Below are positions 41,005 to 49,594 of a stretch of DNA of 64,000 nucleotides, in pieces. The DNA lies in NCBI GenBank assembly GCA_965658025.1, contig CBFHQL010000003.1:62001-126000 (forward strand). Direction: 5' to 3'. The position numbers were made by a program, and so were the translations under genes. The number at the start of each line of letters is the position of its first letter. Within the stretch, counting starts at the first letter, position 1. This stretch comes from UBA3537 sp965658025 (GTDB lineage Bacteria > Bacteroidota > Bacteroidia > Flavobacteriales > Flavobacteriaceae). The notes under the pieces were generated by a model that searched no databases, had not been told where the DNA came from, and worked only from the letters and a program-made list of their open reading frames with translations.

Positions 41005-42554
41005 AATTTACAAACAAAGAAATTAACCAAATAATCGAAAGAGGGTTAGATGTGAAAACAGTTGAAAAACAGCTTTTTTATTTTGATCATAACAATGCAC
41101 ATATTAATTTGCATGCACCAGCAACCATAAATGATGGTATTGTTCAACTCTCTGATGCAGAGGCCGCTACTTTTAGTTCTTTTTTTCATCAAGAGAAAAA
41201 ACAAAAATCCATTGTGAAGTTTGTCCCTGCATCTGGCGCAGCATCAAGAATGTTCAAGAGTTTGTATTTGTTTTTAGATAATTATGATATCAATAAAGAA
41301 ACGATCAACTCTTATGTCAACAGAACAAAAAGTATAGATTTATTTCTGTTTTTTGTTACTGTAGAAAAGTTACCATTTCATGACGAAGTTTTTGCGGCGC
41401 TAAAAAAACATTATCCAGACTACAAATCAATGTCTTTGGATCAAAGACGTATGTTATTCGTAGAGTTTTTATTAGCCAAAGAACGTTTTAATTTTGGGGA
41501 ATACCCAAAAGGATTATTGCCATTTCACAACTATAAAACACATATTTCGACTGCTTTTGAAGAACATTTAGTTGAAGCTAGTAAATATGCCGAAATTGAT
41601 GGAAAAGCAACACTTCATTTTACAATATCTAAACACCATCACCAGCAATTTTTGGCACATTTTGAGTCCATTAAAACCATTGTGGAATCAAAGACTCAAT
41701 CAAGCTTTGCTATTTCTTATTCTTATCAAGATCATAAGACCGATACCATTGCTGCCACATTAGACAATAAACCTTTTAAGGTTAACGATCAACTATTGTT
41801 TCGGCCCTCAGGTCATGGCGCATTAATTTCTAATTTAAATGCTATTGACGCAGACCTTATTTTTATCAAAAACATCGATAATGTGCTCATGCAACATTGC
41901 GTCGATCAAATGGTATTTTACAAAACGGTCTTAGGGGGGTATTTACTCAAAACACAAAAGCTTGCTTTTGATTTTGCACGTGAACTTGATGATGTAAAAA
42001 TTAAAGAAGAAAAAATCAATGAAATTGCGAATTTTCTCTCTGCTCAGTTGAATGTACACATAAGTAGAGAGTTTGAAAAATATGCGCATGAATTCAAATT
42101 GGAGTATTTGAAGTCGCGTATCCATCGACCAATTCGAGTATGTGGGATGGTAAAAAATGAAGGAGAACCAGGAGGAGGACCTTTTTGGATAAAAAAAGAA
42201 AATGGAGAACTGAGTCTTCAAATTGTTGAAATGAATCAAGTCAACTCCAAATCAAAACAACAAAATGCGATTGCCAAATCTGCAACTCATTTTAATCCCG
42301 TTGATATTGCATGCGGGGTTAAAGACTACAAAGGCAATAAATATGACTTGGAGAACTATATAGACGTCAATACTCATTTTGTTTCTATAAAAAATAAATA
42401 CGGAAAAAAACTTAAAACCCTCGAGCGCCCAGGGCTTTGGAATGGAGGGATGGCGCAGTGGAATACTGTTTTTGTTGAAGTACCACTTTCTACATTTAAC
42501 CCTGTTAAAAAGGTGACTGATTTGCTCAAAGCACCACATCAATTGCAAGATTAA
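41001..42554 (+). CDS. DUF4301 family protein
   Basis: A 517-residue soluble protein of unknown function. It starts at TTG and overlaps the preceding stop by four bases. The motif KFVPASGAASRMFK near 73 is the family hallmark and looks like a sugar-nucleotide-pyrophosphorylase-type nucleotide loop. Later conserved-looking segments are RPSGHGALISNLN near 273, GMVKNEGEPGGGPFW near 385 and RPGLWNGGMAQWNT near 475. A nucleotidyltransferase-like fold is inference. Last gene of the PPTase-pnuC-kinase run, placed just before the TPP riboswitch. Confidence 0.85.
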   Translation: MKFTNKEINQIIERGLDVKTVEKQLFYFDHNNAHINLHAPATINDGIVQLSDAEAATFSSFFHQEKKQKSIVKFVPASGAASRMFKSLYLFLDNYDINKETINSYVNRTKSIDLFLFFVTVEKLPFHDEVFAALKKHYPDYKSMSLDQRRMLFVEFLLAKERFNFGEYPKGLLPFHNYKTHISTAFEEHLVEASKYAEIDGKATLHFTISKHHHQQFLAHFESIKTIVESKTQSSFAISYSYQDHKTDTIAATLDNKPFKVNDQLLFRPSGHGALISNLNAIDADLIFIKNIDNVLMQHCVDQMVFYKTVLGGYLLKTQKLAFDFARELDDVKIKEEKINEIANFLSAQLNVHISREFEKYAHEFKLEYLKSRIHRPIRVCGMVKNEGEPGGGPFWIKKENGELSLQIVEMNQVNSKSKQQNAIAKSATHFNPVDIACGVKDYKGNKYDLENYIDVNTHFVSIKNKYGKKLKTLERPGLWNGGMAQWNTVFVEVPLSTFNPVKKVTDLLKAPHQLQD

Positions 42555-42569
42555 AAATAATTGAAATAA

Positions 42570-42601
42570 TTGGTGTAGAATTATTTTCTGATGTACTTTT
42601 G
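42570..42601 (+). promoter_or_regulatory. Promoter of the TPP-regulated receptor gene
   Basis: TTG (42570-42572), 21 bases, TACTTTTG (42594-42601): a full Bacteroidetes promoter. The start of transcription near 42607 falls right at the 5' end of the riboswitch. Confidence 0.75.
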
Positions 42602-42609
42602 TACTGTTC

Positions 42610-42687
42610 TCAAAAAAGGGGTGCCGCAAGGCTGAGATCATACCCATTGAACCTAGAACAGGTAATGCTGTTTAGGGAATTTTCTGA
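42610..42687 (+). promoter_or_regulatory. TPP riboswitch (THI element)
   Basis: The conserved core is clear: GGGGTGCC (42618-42625), GGCTGAGATCATACCC (42630-42645 with CTGAGA), TTGAACCT (42647-42654) and GGTAATGCTG (42661-42670), then AGGGAA. The closing stem pairs TCAAAAAA (42610-42617) with TTTTCTGA (42680-42687) with one mismatch. It binds thiamine pyrophosphate and should lower expression of the TonB receptor when thiamine is plentiful. Confidence 0.96.
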
Positions 42688-42712
42688 AACAAAGCGTTTC
42701 AGTTTATATTTT
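42684..42712 (+). terminator. Terminator associated with the TPP riboswitch
   Basis: CTGAAAC (42684-42690), loop AAAGC, GTTTCAG (42696-42702), then TTTATATTTT. A seven-pair stem with an interrupted U-tract, 59 bases before the receptor ATG. Its left arm shares CTGA with the right arm of the aptamer closing stem, so the switching partner is not obvious. Confidence 0.75.
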
Positions 42713-42770
42713 ATTTATTATTAACAAAGAATAATGACCTCTTTTTATTCGATTATTTAAAAACAATCGT

Positions 42771-44888
42771 ATGAAAAATTACATTCTTTACTTAGCGCTC
42801 ATTGTGGTAGCACCACTGTGGGCACAAGAAAATCAATTGCAAGATTCAACCCAAACACAAAATTTAGACGAAGTTTTGGTCAAAGCAGTTCGCGTGCAAC
42901 CTAATGCACCAATTACACATTCAAATGTAAACAAAGAAGACCTTCAAAAGCGGAACTTGGGACAAGATATCCCCGTGCTTTTGAATTACCTCCCATCAGT
43001 AGTGTCCTCTTCTGATGCTGGAGCAGGAATTGGCTACACTTACCTTAGGGTAAGAGGTAGTGATGCAACACGTGTCAATGTTACCATTAATGGAATTCCG
43101 TACAATGATGCCGAAAGTCAAGGCACATTTTGGGTCAATCTTGGTGATTTTGCTTCCTCTGTAGAAAGTATGCAATTGCAACGTGGGGTGGGTACTTCTA
43201 CCAACGGTTCTGGAGCTTTTGGCGCAAGCTTAAACATTCTAACTGATGCTGTTTCAGAAAAAGCGGGCGGAGAAATTGCCAATTCTTTTGGATCTTTTGG
43301 TACGCAAAAACACAGTGTAAAATTTACTACAGGACTCATCAATGATCATTTTGAATTCGCAGGGCGATTATCTAAAATTTATTCTGAGGGTTATGTCGAT
43401 CGTGCATTTACAGATTTAAAATCGTATTATTTACAAGGGAATTACGTGGACGACAATACCATTGTGAAAGCCATTACTTTTGGGGGAAAAGAAAAAACCT
43501 ACCAAGCATGGTATGGACTATCCAAAGACCAATTGGAAGAAGACCGAACCCAAAATCCATATACTTACGACAACGAGACCGACAATTATTGGCAAGACCA
43601 TTATCAATTGCACTGGAATGAAATTTTGAATTCAAATTGGTCCACCAATATTGGCTTGAATTACACTCGAGGGAAAGGCTATTTTGAGCAATTTAAAGAC
43701 GAACGAAGTGCTGCAGATTACAACAATCTTATCAATGACGATAGTGACGTGGTTGTACGCCGTTGGTTAGACAATCATTTTTATGTGGCAAATGCTAATG
43801 TAACGTACAATAGAAATGGACTTGAAATTATTTCAGGCATTTCCTACAGCGACTACACCAACGACCATTATGGCGAAATTATTTGGGGTAGCGATTTGGC
43901 TTCTGGGACAAACATCAGAGACCGCTATTACTTAAGTGTTTCGGACAAATCTGATTTTAGTGTATTTTCTAAAGCCACTTTTAGAGCATCTGAAAAATTG
44001 CAGGGTTTTTTGGATCTTCAGGGGCGATTTGTAAATTATACAACCACAGGGCTAACATCAGACAGGGTGCCAATCGATGTGGATGAAGACTTTAATTTTT
44101 TCAATCCTAAATTAGGGTTTACCTACACGTTAAACTCAAACAACAGCATCTATGCTTCCTATGCAAGAGCCCACAAAGAACCCAACCGCAACGATTTTGA
44201 AAGTAACGCTGCAGACGTACAACACGAAGAGTTGAATGATTTTGAATTGGGGTGGCGTCATGAAAGTGACCGCCTACGCTTAAATGCTAATGTGTACTAC
44301 ATGCAATACAACAACCAGCTCGTACTTACCGGTGCATTAGATAATGTAGGCGAGTACCTTCGTGAAAATGTGGATAAAAGCTATCGACTTGGGCTCGAAT
44401 TAGATGCCAACATTGTACTTACAGAACAATTATATTTAATCTCGAACTTAGCGCTGAGCAAAAACAGAATCCAAGATTTGACCATCAATCGTGATGGTGC
44501 TGAGCAAAATTTAGGCGATACCAACATTGCTTTTTCACCAGATGTGATTACGACACATGCCCTAGAATATGCCCCTAACACAAAGTTTAGAGCAGCATTG
44601 ATAGGCAAATATGTTGGGGAGCAATACTTGAGCAATACCGATACTGAGGCCTCAAAATTGGACAGTTATTTTGTGACAGATTTGAATTTTAGTTACACGC
44701 TTCCTGTAAAAAAGGTGTTTCAATCCATTGTCTTTACAGGGATGGTCAACAATTTATTTGATTTAGAGTATGTTGATCGTGGGTACACCTATTTGGATAC
44801 TTGGAGTGGCCCAACCGCTACAGAAATTCAGGGCTATTACCCACAAGCCACCCGCAATTTTTTATTGGGGATGACCTTGACGTTTTAA
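42771..44888 (+). CDS. TonB-dependent outer-membrane receptor, thiamine-regulated
   Basis: A 705-residue receptor with a signal peptide (cut about LWAQ/EN, residue 19), a TonB-box-like region (NLDEVLVKAV near 32), the plug domain (about 40-160: LRVRGSDATRVNVTINGIPYNDAESQ, and GVGTSTNGSGAFGASLNI) and a 22-strand barrel ending in an aromatic residue (MTLTF). It lacks the CarboxypepD-like N-terminal extension of SusC-type receptors. The TPP riboswitch directly upstream implies that the ligand is thiamine or a thiamine phosphate. A strong terminator follows. Confidence 0.94.
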   Translation: MKNYILYLALIVVAPLWAQENQLQDSTQTQNLDEVLVKAVRVQPNAPITHSNVNKEDLQKRNLGQDIPVLLNYLPSVVSSSDAGAGIGYTYLRVRGSDATRVNVTINGIPYNDAESQGTFWVNLGDFASSVESMQLQRGVGTSTNGSGAFGASLNILTDAVSEKAGGEIANSFGSFGTQKHSVKFTTGLINDHFEFAGRLSKIYSEGYVDRAFTDLKSYYLQGNYVDDNTIVKAITFGGKEKTYQAWYGLSKDQLEEDRTQNPYTYDNETDNYWQDHYQLHWNEILNSNWSTNIGLNYTRGKGYFEQFKDERSAADYNNLINDDSDVVVRRWLDNHFYVANANVTYNRNGLEIISGISYSDYTNDHYGEIIWGSDLASGTNIRDRYYLSVSDKSDFSVFSKATFRASEKLQGFLDLQGRFVNYTTTGLTSDRVPIDVDEDFNFFNPKLGFTYTLNSNNSIYASYARAHKEPNRNDFESNAADVQHEELNDFELGWRHESDRLRLNANVYYMQYNNQLVLTGALDNVGEYLRENVDKSYRLGLELDANIVLTEQLYLISNLALSKNRIQDLTINRDGAEQNLGDTNIAFSPDVITTHALEYAPNTKFRAALIGKYVGEQYLSNTDTEASKLDSYFVTDLNFSYTLPVKKVFQSIVFTGMVNNLFDLEYVDRGYTYLDTWSGPTATEIQGYYPQATRNFLLGMTLTF

Positions 44889-44910
44889 ACAAAAAATGAT
44901 TTGATTTTAA

Positions 44911-44938
44911 AACCCTGCACCTGTGGTGTGGGGTTTTT
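44911..44938 (+). terminator. Terminator of the TonB receptor gene
   Basis: AACCCTGCACC (44911-44921), loop TGT, GGTGTGGGGTT (44925-44935), then T's. Eleven pairs including two G-U. Confidence 0.9.
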
Positions 44939-45108
44939 GTTTATCAATAAAGAGGTTTGATTAAACACTCTTTAAACATTTGTTAAAATAGCTTACCATC
45001 ACAGTTGTTTTTAACAGATTTTATTTAGCTTTACTTTACCTAAATCTATTTATAACACCCTGCTTTTTTGCGTTTACTTCATAGATTTTTGGGTTAAAAA
45101 TTAATATC

Positions 45109-45930
45109 ATGATAAAATCTTTAAGCCAAATATGCTTTTTTTTGCTACTCTATAGTTCTTTAGTAGGATGTAATCAAATAGGTCAAAAAGAGATACAGAC
45201 TAAAACAAAAGAAGCAGTACAAGATTCACTTATTGAACAATATTTAACCAATTGCGCAACACAATTCAATTATAGATTTCAAATGCAAGAGTGGCAAGAT
45301 TGCTTGGATCGAGGGTTAGAAGAGGATAGTACAGTTGCCTATTTCTGGCAACAAAAAGCAATGCCTTATTTTAAAGCTAGAAAATACGAAGTTGGAATGA
45401 AATACCTCGATAAAGCGGTGCTGAATAAACCTGAACGTTGGTTGAGTTACAGAGCATTTATAAAATGTATTTTTTCTAAACAGTACAAAGAAGCATTAGT
45501 TGATTTTGAAAAATGTGTAGAAATGGAAGGAAATTCTTATGAGATGGATCATACTTATAATTTTCATATTGCCTTGTGTCATTTGCAATTAAATCATTTC
45601 AAAAAAGCTGAGAAAATTTTCAAAAAAGATATATTAGAGCAAGAAGAACAGTGGGGTGAAGCTCATTTTTTGGATATATTCTATTATGGCATGAGCTTAT
45701 ATGAACAAGAAAAATGGGAAGAAGCCATTCGACAATTTGATAAGGCATTAGAACAATACCCAACATTTTCAGATGTAAAATATTACAAAGCATTTGCCGT
45801 CCGAAGGTTAGGTAAAATGAATGAATTTAAAACGCTATTGTTTGAAGCAAAAAAGGATGCTGAAAACGGCAATACGTTTAATGAAGCAAACAGCATTTAT
45901 GAACCTTACCCTTATCAAATAGTGTGGTGA
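45109..45930 (+). CDS. Tetratricopeptide repeat lipoprotein
   Basis: A 273-residue exported protein with a lipobox (SLVGC, Cys21). The rest is helical and built of TPR-like units, for example YFWQQKAMPYFKARKYEVGMKYLDKAV near 84-110, KQYKEALVDFEKCV near 124, and WEEAIRQFDKALEQYP near 204-219. Such repeats mediate protein contacts; the partner is unknown. It stands alone in a 220-base AT-rich upstream gap in which I see no clear regulatory element, and converges on another lipoprotein gene. Confidence 0.8.
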   Translation: MIKSLSQICFFLLLYSSLVGCNQIGQKEIQTKTKEAVQDSLIEQYLTNCATQFNYRFQMQEWQDCLDRGLEEDSTVAYFWQQKAMPYFKARKYEVGMKYLDKAVLNKPERWLSYRAFIKCIFSKQYKEALVDFEKCVEMEGNSYEMDHTYNFHIALCHLQLNHFKKAEKIFKKDILEQEEQWGEAHFLDIFYYGMSLYEQEKWEEAIRQFDKALEQYPTFSDVKYYKAFAVRRLGKMNEFKTLLFEAKKDAENGNTFNEANSIYEPYPYQIVW

Positions 45931-45947
45931 AATTGAACATAATCCAA

Positions 45948-46415
45948 TCAATTCGAAACAAACAACTCATTCCCATTGCGTTCTACACGGTAGGGTTTTA
46001 AGCCGCATTGCAAATTGGTGTTTTGAAAAGGAAGGCCAAGCACTAAATCATATTTGTGCGTTTCATCGCAGCTACTGACTCCAATCCCATCAATAATTTC
46101 AATAAAACAATTATTGCTAAGCGGGGTGTTGGGGTCTGCTGCATCAAAGGCGACAAAGCCCGTTCCTGTATTGTTGACAATAATCCCGCCATTACCTTCA
46201 TTGGGGACAAACACAGGATTGCTTGGGAAATTCAATTGATTGTATTGTGATAGGTTGAGGTTTAAGGGTACATTTACTCCTACATTCAACAGAAAATTAC
46301 AATTTTCATCATAATTGTCCTTGTCAGAGCAATTAATCAATAAGAAGCATAATGCCAAGCAACAAAAAATCTTTCTTCCCAAATTATATAGAAAAAGTAC
46401 ATGTTTGTGCAGCAT
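45948..46415 (-). CDS. Small lipoprotein, possibly Rieske-fold, hypothetical
   Basis: A 155-residue exported protein with a lipobox near LLINC (Cys29). Its second half (GFVAFDAADPNTPLSN, then SSCDETHKYDLVLG and CGLKPYRVERNGNELFV) recalls a flavobacterial family related to Rieske proteins, but the Cys-x-His pairs required for a 2Fe-2S cluster are incomplete, so any cluster is doubtful. Single gene, divergent from greA. Function unknown. Confidence 0.6.
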   Translation of the reverse strand: MLHKHVLFLYNLGRKIFCCLALCFLLINCSDKDNYDENCNFLLNVGVNVPLNLNLSQYNQLNFPSNPVFVPNEGNGGIIVNNTGTGFVAFDAADPNTPLSNNCFIEIIDGIGVSSCDETHKYDLVLGLPFQNTNLQCGLKPYRVERNGNELFVSN

Positions 46416-46481
46416 TTTTAGGCGTTTTTAGTAATGTTTAGACCAAAATACAACAAAAATCAGCGGTAGCTAAATATTTTG

Positions 46482-46489
46482 TATATTTG
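46482..46489 (+). promoter_or_regulatory. Probable greA promoter -7 box
   Basis: TATATTTG matches TAnnTTTG exactly; there is no good -33 TTG. Transcription should start near 46495, at the base of the hairpin described next. Confidence 0.55.
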
Positions 46490-46495
46490 TATAGT

Positions 46496-46519
46496 AATCT
46501 CGTGAAAACGAGATTTTTT
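46496..46519 (+). terminator. Hairpin with U-tract at the 5' end of the greA transcript
   Basis: AATCTCGT (46496-46503), GNRA-type loop GAAA, ACGAGATT (46508-46515), T-run to 46519. It has the form of an intrinsic terminator but begins about at the transcription start and lies 61 bases before the greA ATG. It may produce a very short RNA, cap the message against decay, or act in autoregulation. Confidence 0.75.
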
Positions 46520-46579
46520 CTATTTTAGTATATGTCTAAAATAAAGAACCTAAATCGAATTAAATAAAACTATAAACGC

Positions 46580-47053
46580 ATGAGTAACGTATCATATTAT
46601 ACCGCTGAAGGATTAAAAAAACTTCGTGATGAGCTGCAACAGCTCAAAGACGTTGAGCGTGTCAAAGCGTCCAAAGCTATTGCCGAAGCGCGCGACAAAG
46701 GCGACTTGAGCGAAAATGCCGAATACGATGCCGCCAAAGAAGCACAAGGGATGCTCGAAATGCGCATTTCTAAACTCGAAGACACCCTCGCTGGGGCACG
46801 TCTTATCGATGAATCTCAATTGGATACTTCCAAGGCACTGGTGTTGTCCAATGTAAAAATAAAAAATCAGGCCAATGGCATGGAACTCACTTATTTGCTT
46901 GTAGCCGATGGTGAAGCCGATTTGGCAGCAGGAAAAATATCTGTCAATTCACCTATCGGAAAAGGGTTACTTGGGAAAAGTGTAGGCGATGTTGCCGAAA
47001 TTCAAGTACCTAATGGTGTTATCAAGTTCGAAATTTTAGAAATCACACGATAA
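46580..47053 (+). CDS. greA: Transcription elongation factor GreA
   Basis: Enters the RNA polymerase secondary channel and stimulates transcript cleavage in backtracked complexes. The 157 residues comprise the N-terminal antiparallel coiled coil with the acidic tip (ARDKGDLSENAEYDAAKEAQG, Asp/Glu near 40-46) and a C-terminal FKBP-like domain (VNSPIGKGLLGKSVGD). Followed after nine bases by the HIT gene on the same strand. Confidence 0.96.
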   Translation: MSNVSYYTAEGLKKLRDELQQLKDVERVKASKAIAEARDKGDLSENAEYDAAKEAQGMLEMRISKLEDTLAGARLIDESQLDTSKALVLSNVKIKNQANGMELTYLLVADGEADLAAGKISVNSPIGKGLLGKSVGDVAEIQVPNGVIKFEILEITR

Positions 47054-47062
47054 AATACAACT

Positions 47063-47452
47063 ATGGGCTCAATTTTTTCAAAAATCGTTTCTGGAGAAAT
47101 TCCTTGCCATAGAGTAGCAGAAACCGAGGATTTTTTAGCTTTTTTAGATATTAATCCCAATGCCAAAGGACATACGCTTTGTATACCTAAAAAAGAAGTA
47201 GATCAACTTTTCGATTTGGACGAAACTACATATAATGGGCTGATGGCTTTTTCAAGAACCATTGCTATGGCCATCGAAAAAGCAATCCCTTGCAAACGTG
47301 TAGGTATGACTGTGATTGGCCTTGAAGTTCCGCATGTGCACGTACATTTGATTCCGTTAAATGCTATGGAAGATGCACAATTTATCAAAAAAGAAAAATT
47401 GACTTCTGAAGAATTCCAAGCAGTGGCCAAATCTATTGCGGATTATTTGTAA
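47063..47452 (+). CDS. HIT family nucleotide hydrolase/transferase
   Basis: A 129-residue histidine-triad protein (HinT-like). The triad is H91-V-H93-V-H95 in VPHVHVHLIP, and the N-terminus (IFSKIVSGEIPCHRV, FLAFLDINPNAKGHTL) is the standard one. These enzymes hydrolyse phosphoramidates such as AMP-lysine or adenylated metabolites. Runs with greA; the 3' end overlaps the convergent histidine kinase by 20 bases. Confidence 0.93.
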   Translation: MGSIFSKIVSGEIPCHRVAETEDFLAFLDINPNAKGHTLCIPKKEVDQLFDLDETTYNGLMAFSRTIAMAIEKAIPCKRVGMTVIGLEVPHVHVHLIPLNAMEDAQFIKKEKLTSEEFQAVAKSIADYL

Positions 47453-48599
47453 TTTTTTTAAGCGTTATTTGAAACGTCGTTCCCTTACCCAGTTCTGAAT
47501 TAAGCACCTTGATTCTGCCATTGTGGTACTGTTCTATGATGCGTTTGGCCAATGAAAGGCCAAGCCCCCAACCTCTTTTTTTAGTGGTATAGCCCGTTTC
47601 AAAAATCGTTTTGAATTGCTTTTTGGAAAGCCCCTGACCCGTGTCCGAAATAAGTATATAAACCTCTTGTGGGGTGTCTTCCATTTCAATGCTTAAATCG
47701 CCTTTCCCTTTCATGGCATCAATACTATTTTTAATCAAATTTTCAATCGTCCAACTGTACAGCGCCGCGTTGAGGTTAATAAAAACAGGACCTTCAGGTA
47801 ATTTAGAATTAAAGGTGATCATTTTACTGCTTCGTGCTTCCAAATACTGAATGGAGTTTTCAGTAGCTTGGACTATATCTATGGGCATCAATTGAGGAAC
47901 AGAGCCAATTTTGCTAAACCGTTCAGTAATGGTTTCAAGTCTATTGATATCGTTGTTGATTTCATCGATATATGTAGAATTTACGTTTTCATTTTTGAGC
48001 AATTCTGTCCAACCAATGAGCGATGATAAAGGCGTACCAATTTGGTGTGCTGTTTCTTTGGCCATAGCGGTCCACAATTTATTTTGTGTGGCGATACGTG
48101 AACTTCGATAGAAGAAGTAAATAAGTCCCAAAAATAAAATAATGATGAGCGCCAAGGCCAAAGGATAATATTTCAATTTGTTCAATAAAACAGAGTTGCC
48201 ATAATACACTGTAGACAGCACCTCACCATCATAAATAACTTGAATTGGGGTGTTTTCTTTGGCAAATTTTTGACTTAACTTCTTAAGGTATTCTTGACTG
48301 TTGTCTGAGTTTACATCGATATTATTGGATTGAAAATTTCCCTCAGAACCTTCAATAATCATGGGTGTGCTGGTGTTACTTTGAATAATTTTTAAGGGGA
48401 AATCACTAATATTCCCATACAGATCTTGTGTTTTTACAAGTTCTCTTTGCGCCACAGAAAAATTCTCCATCTTGATGCGTTCTTCTTCTTTAAATTTTTG
48501 AAAGAAGCGGTAGGTATTCCACAATATTAGAGTAACAATAAGAAAAGAAACCAGAATAACCATCCAGTTGAGCGCCGACCGATTTGAACTTAATTTCAT
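47433..48599 (-). CDS. Membrane sensor histidine kinase
   Basis: A 388-residue two-component sensor with transmembrane helices at about 11-30 and 144-164 enclosing a periplasmic domain of about 110 residues. The dimerisation/phosphoacceptor box is AKETAHQIGTP (H185) and the ATPase domain has an N box (WTIENLIKNSIDAM near 290), DTGQGLS and GWGLGLSL. The H box with Q-I-G-T-P resembles HisKA relatives rather than the usual H-E-L-R-T-P. No response regulator is adjacent, so the partner is elsewhere. The stimulus is unknown. Confidence 0.92.
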   Translation of the reverse strand: MKLSSNRSALNWMVILVSFLIVTLILWNTYRFFQKFKEEERIKMENFSVAQRELVKTQDLYGNISDFPLKIIQSNTSTPMIIEGSEGNFQSNNIDVNSDNSQEYLKKLSQKFAKENTPIQVIYDGEVLSTVYYGNSVLLNKLKYYPLALALIIILFLGLIYFFYRSSRIATQNKLWTAMAKETAHQIGTPLSSLIGWTELLKNENVNSTYIDEINNDINRLETITERFSKIGSVPQLMPIDIVQATENSIQYLEARSSKMITFNSKLPEGPVFINLNAALYSWTIENLIKNSIDAMKGKGDLSIEMEDTPQEVYILISDTGQGLSKKQFKTIFETGYTTKKRGWGLGLSLAKRIIEQYHNGRIKVLNSELGKGTTFQITLKKITNNPQ

Positions 48600-48717
48600 T
48601 GAACTAATTTTTTCAACTCTAAATATAATGTAATTATGTTGATATTATTGTCTTAAATTCCTGTCAACTGCTTTTATCTCCCGACATATTTGTTAATTTT
48701 GTTATATATTTAAGCAC

Positions 48718-49575
48718 ATGACTTCCTTTGAACCTAAAGATTGCACCATTCAGCAAATGCAAGCCCTCCTCTCGAGTGCTGTAGCACCACGTCCCATTGC
48801 GTTTGCCAGCACAATTGACGCTCAAGGAAATCCCAACTTATCTCCATTTAGTTTTTACAATATTTTTAGTTCCAATCCACCGATTCTGATTTTTTCTCCT
48901 GCTCGTCGTGTACGTGACAACTCTATAAAACACACCCTCGAAAATGTTCAAGAAGTCAAAGAAGTGGTCATCAATGTCGTGCATTACCCTATGATTCAAC
49001 AAATGTCGCTTAGCAGCACAGAATACGCAAAAGGGATAAATGAGTTTGAGAAATCTGGACTAACCATGCTTAAATCCGATTTGGTGCAGCCCTTTCGTGT
49101 GGCCGAATCACCCATCCAAATGGAGTGTAAAGTTATCGAAATCAAACCCTTAGGGACCGAGCATGGCGCTGGTAATTTAGTGATTTGTGAGGTTGTAAAG
49201 CTTCATATTTCTGACGATGTGTTAAATACAGATGGAGGAATTGATCAAGAAAAACTGGATTTGGTTGCACGTGGTGGCGGAAGTTATTATATTCGAGCCA
49301 AAGACGGATTTTTAGAAATCCCCAAACCCCTCAGAACGTTGGGGATTGGTATAGATGCATTGCCTAAAATTGTGCGCGAAAGCAAAGTTCTTACTGGAAA
49401 CGATTTAGGGCTATTGGGCAACGTAGAAGCTTTGCCTTCAACAACTGAAGTAGATAAGTTTTGGGAAGACAACGTTCATCAAGAACTAAAAACAACAAAA
49501 GAAAAACACCAAAAAGCTCAAGAATATTTGCGTGATGGTCAAGTACCTAAAGCATGGTGTATATTATTAAAATAA
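48718..49575 (+). CDS. Flavin reductase family (FMN-binding) protein
   Basis: A 285-residue flavoprotein with a split-barrel FMN-binding domain. The N-terminal segment SAVAPRPIAFASTID near 20, FSFYNIFSSNPPILIFSP near 44, and VINVVHYPMIQQMS near 87 are typical of the DIM6/NTAB group. The last 50 residues form a charged helical tail (TTKEKHQKAQEYLRDG). Reactions vary from flavin reduction to aromatic monooxygenase support. First of four close genes (19, 38 and 2 base gaps). Confidence 0.88.
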   Translation: MTSFEPKDCTIQQMQALLSSAVAPRPIAFASTIDAQGNPNLSPFSFYNIFSSNPPILIFSPARRVRDNSIKHTLENVQEVKEVVINVVHYPMIQQMSLSSTEYAKGINEFEKSGLTMLKSDLVQPFRVAESPIQMECKVIEIKPLGTEHGAGNLVICEVVKLHISDDVLNTDGGIDQEKLDLVARGGGSYYIRAKDGFLEIPKPLRTLGIGIDALPKIVRESKVLTGNDLGLLGNVEALPSTTEVDKFWEDNVHQELKTTKEKHQKAQEYLRDGQVPKAWCILLK

Positions 49576-49594
49576 AACAAACGTAAATTTAAAC

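Noticed and set aside
44939..45108. Possible small gene or RNA in the 170-base AT-rich gap
   Set aside because: No frame with plausible composition, no conserved RNA motif and no clear promoter pair.
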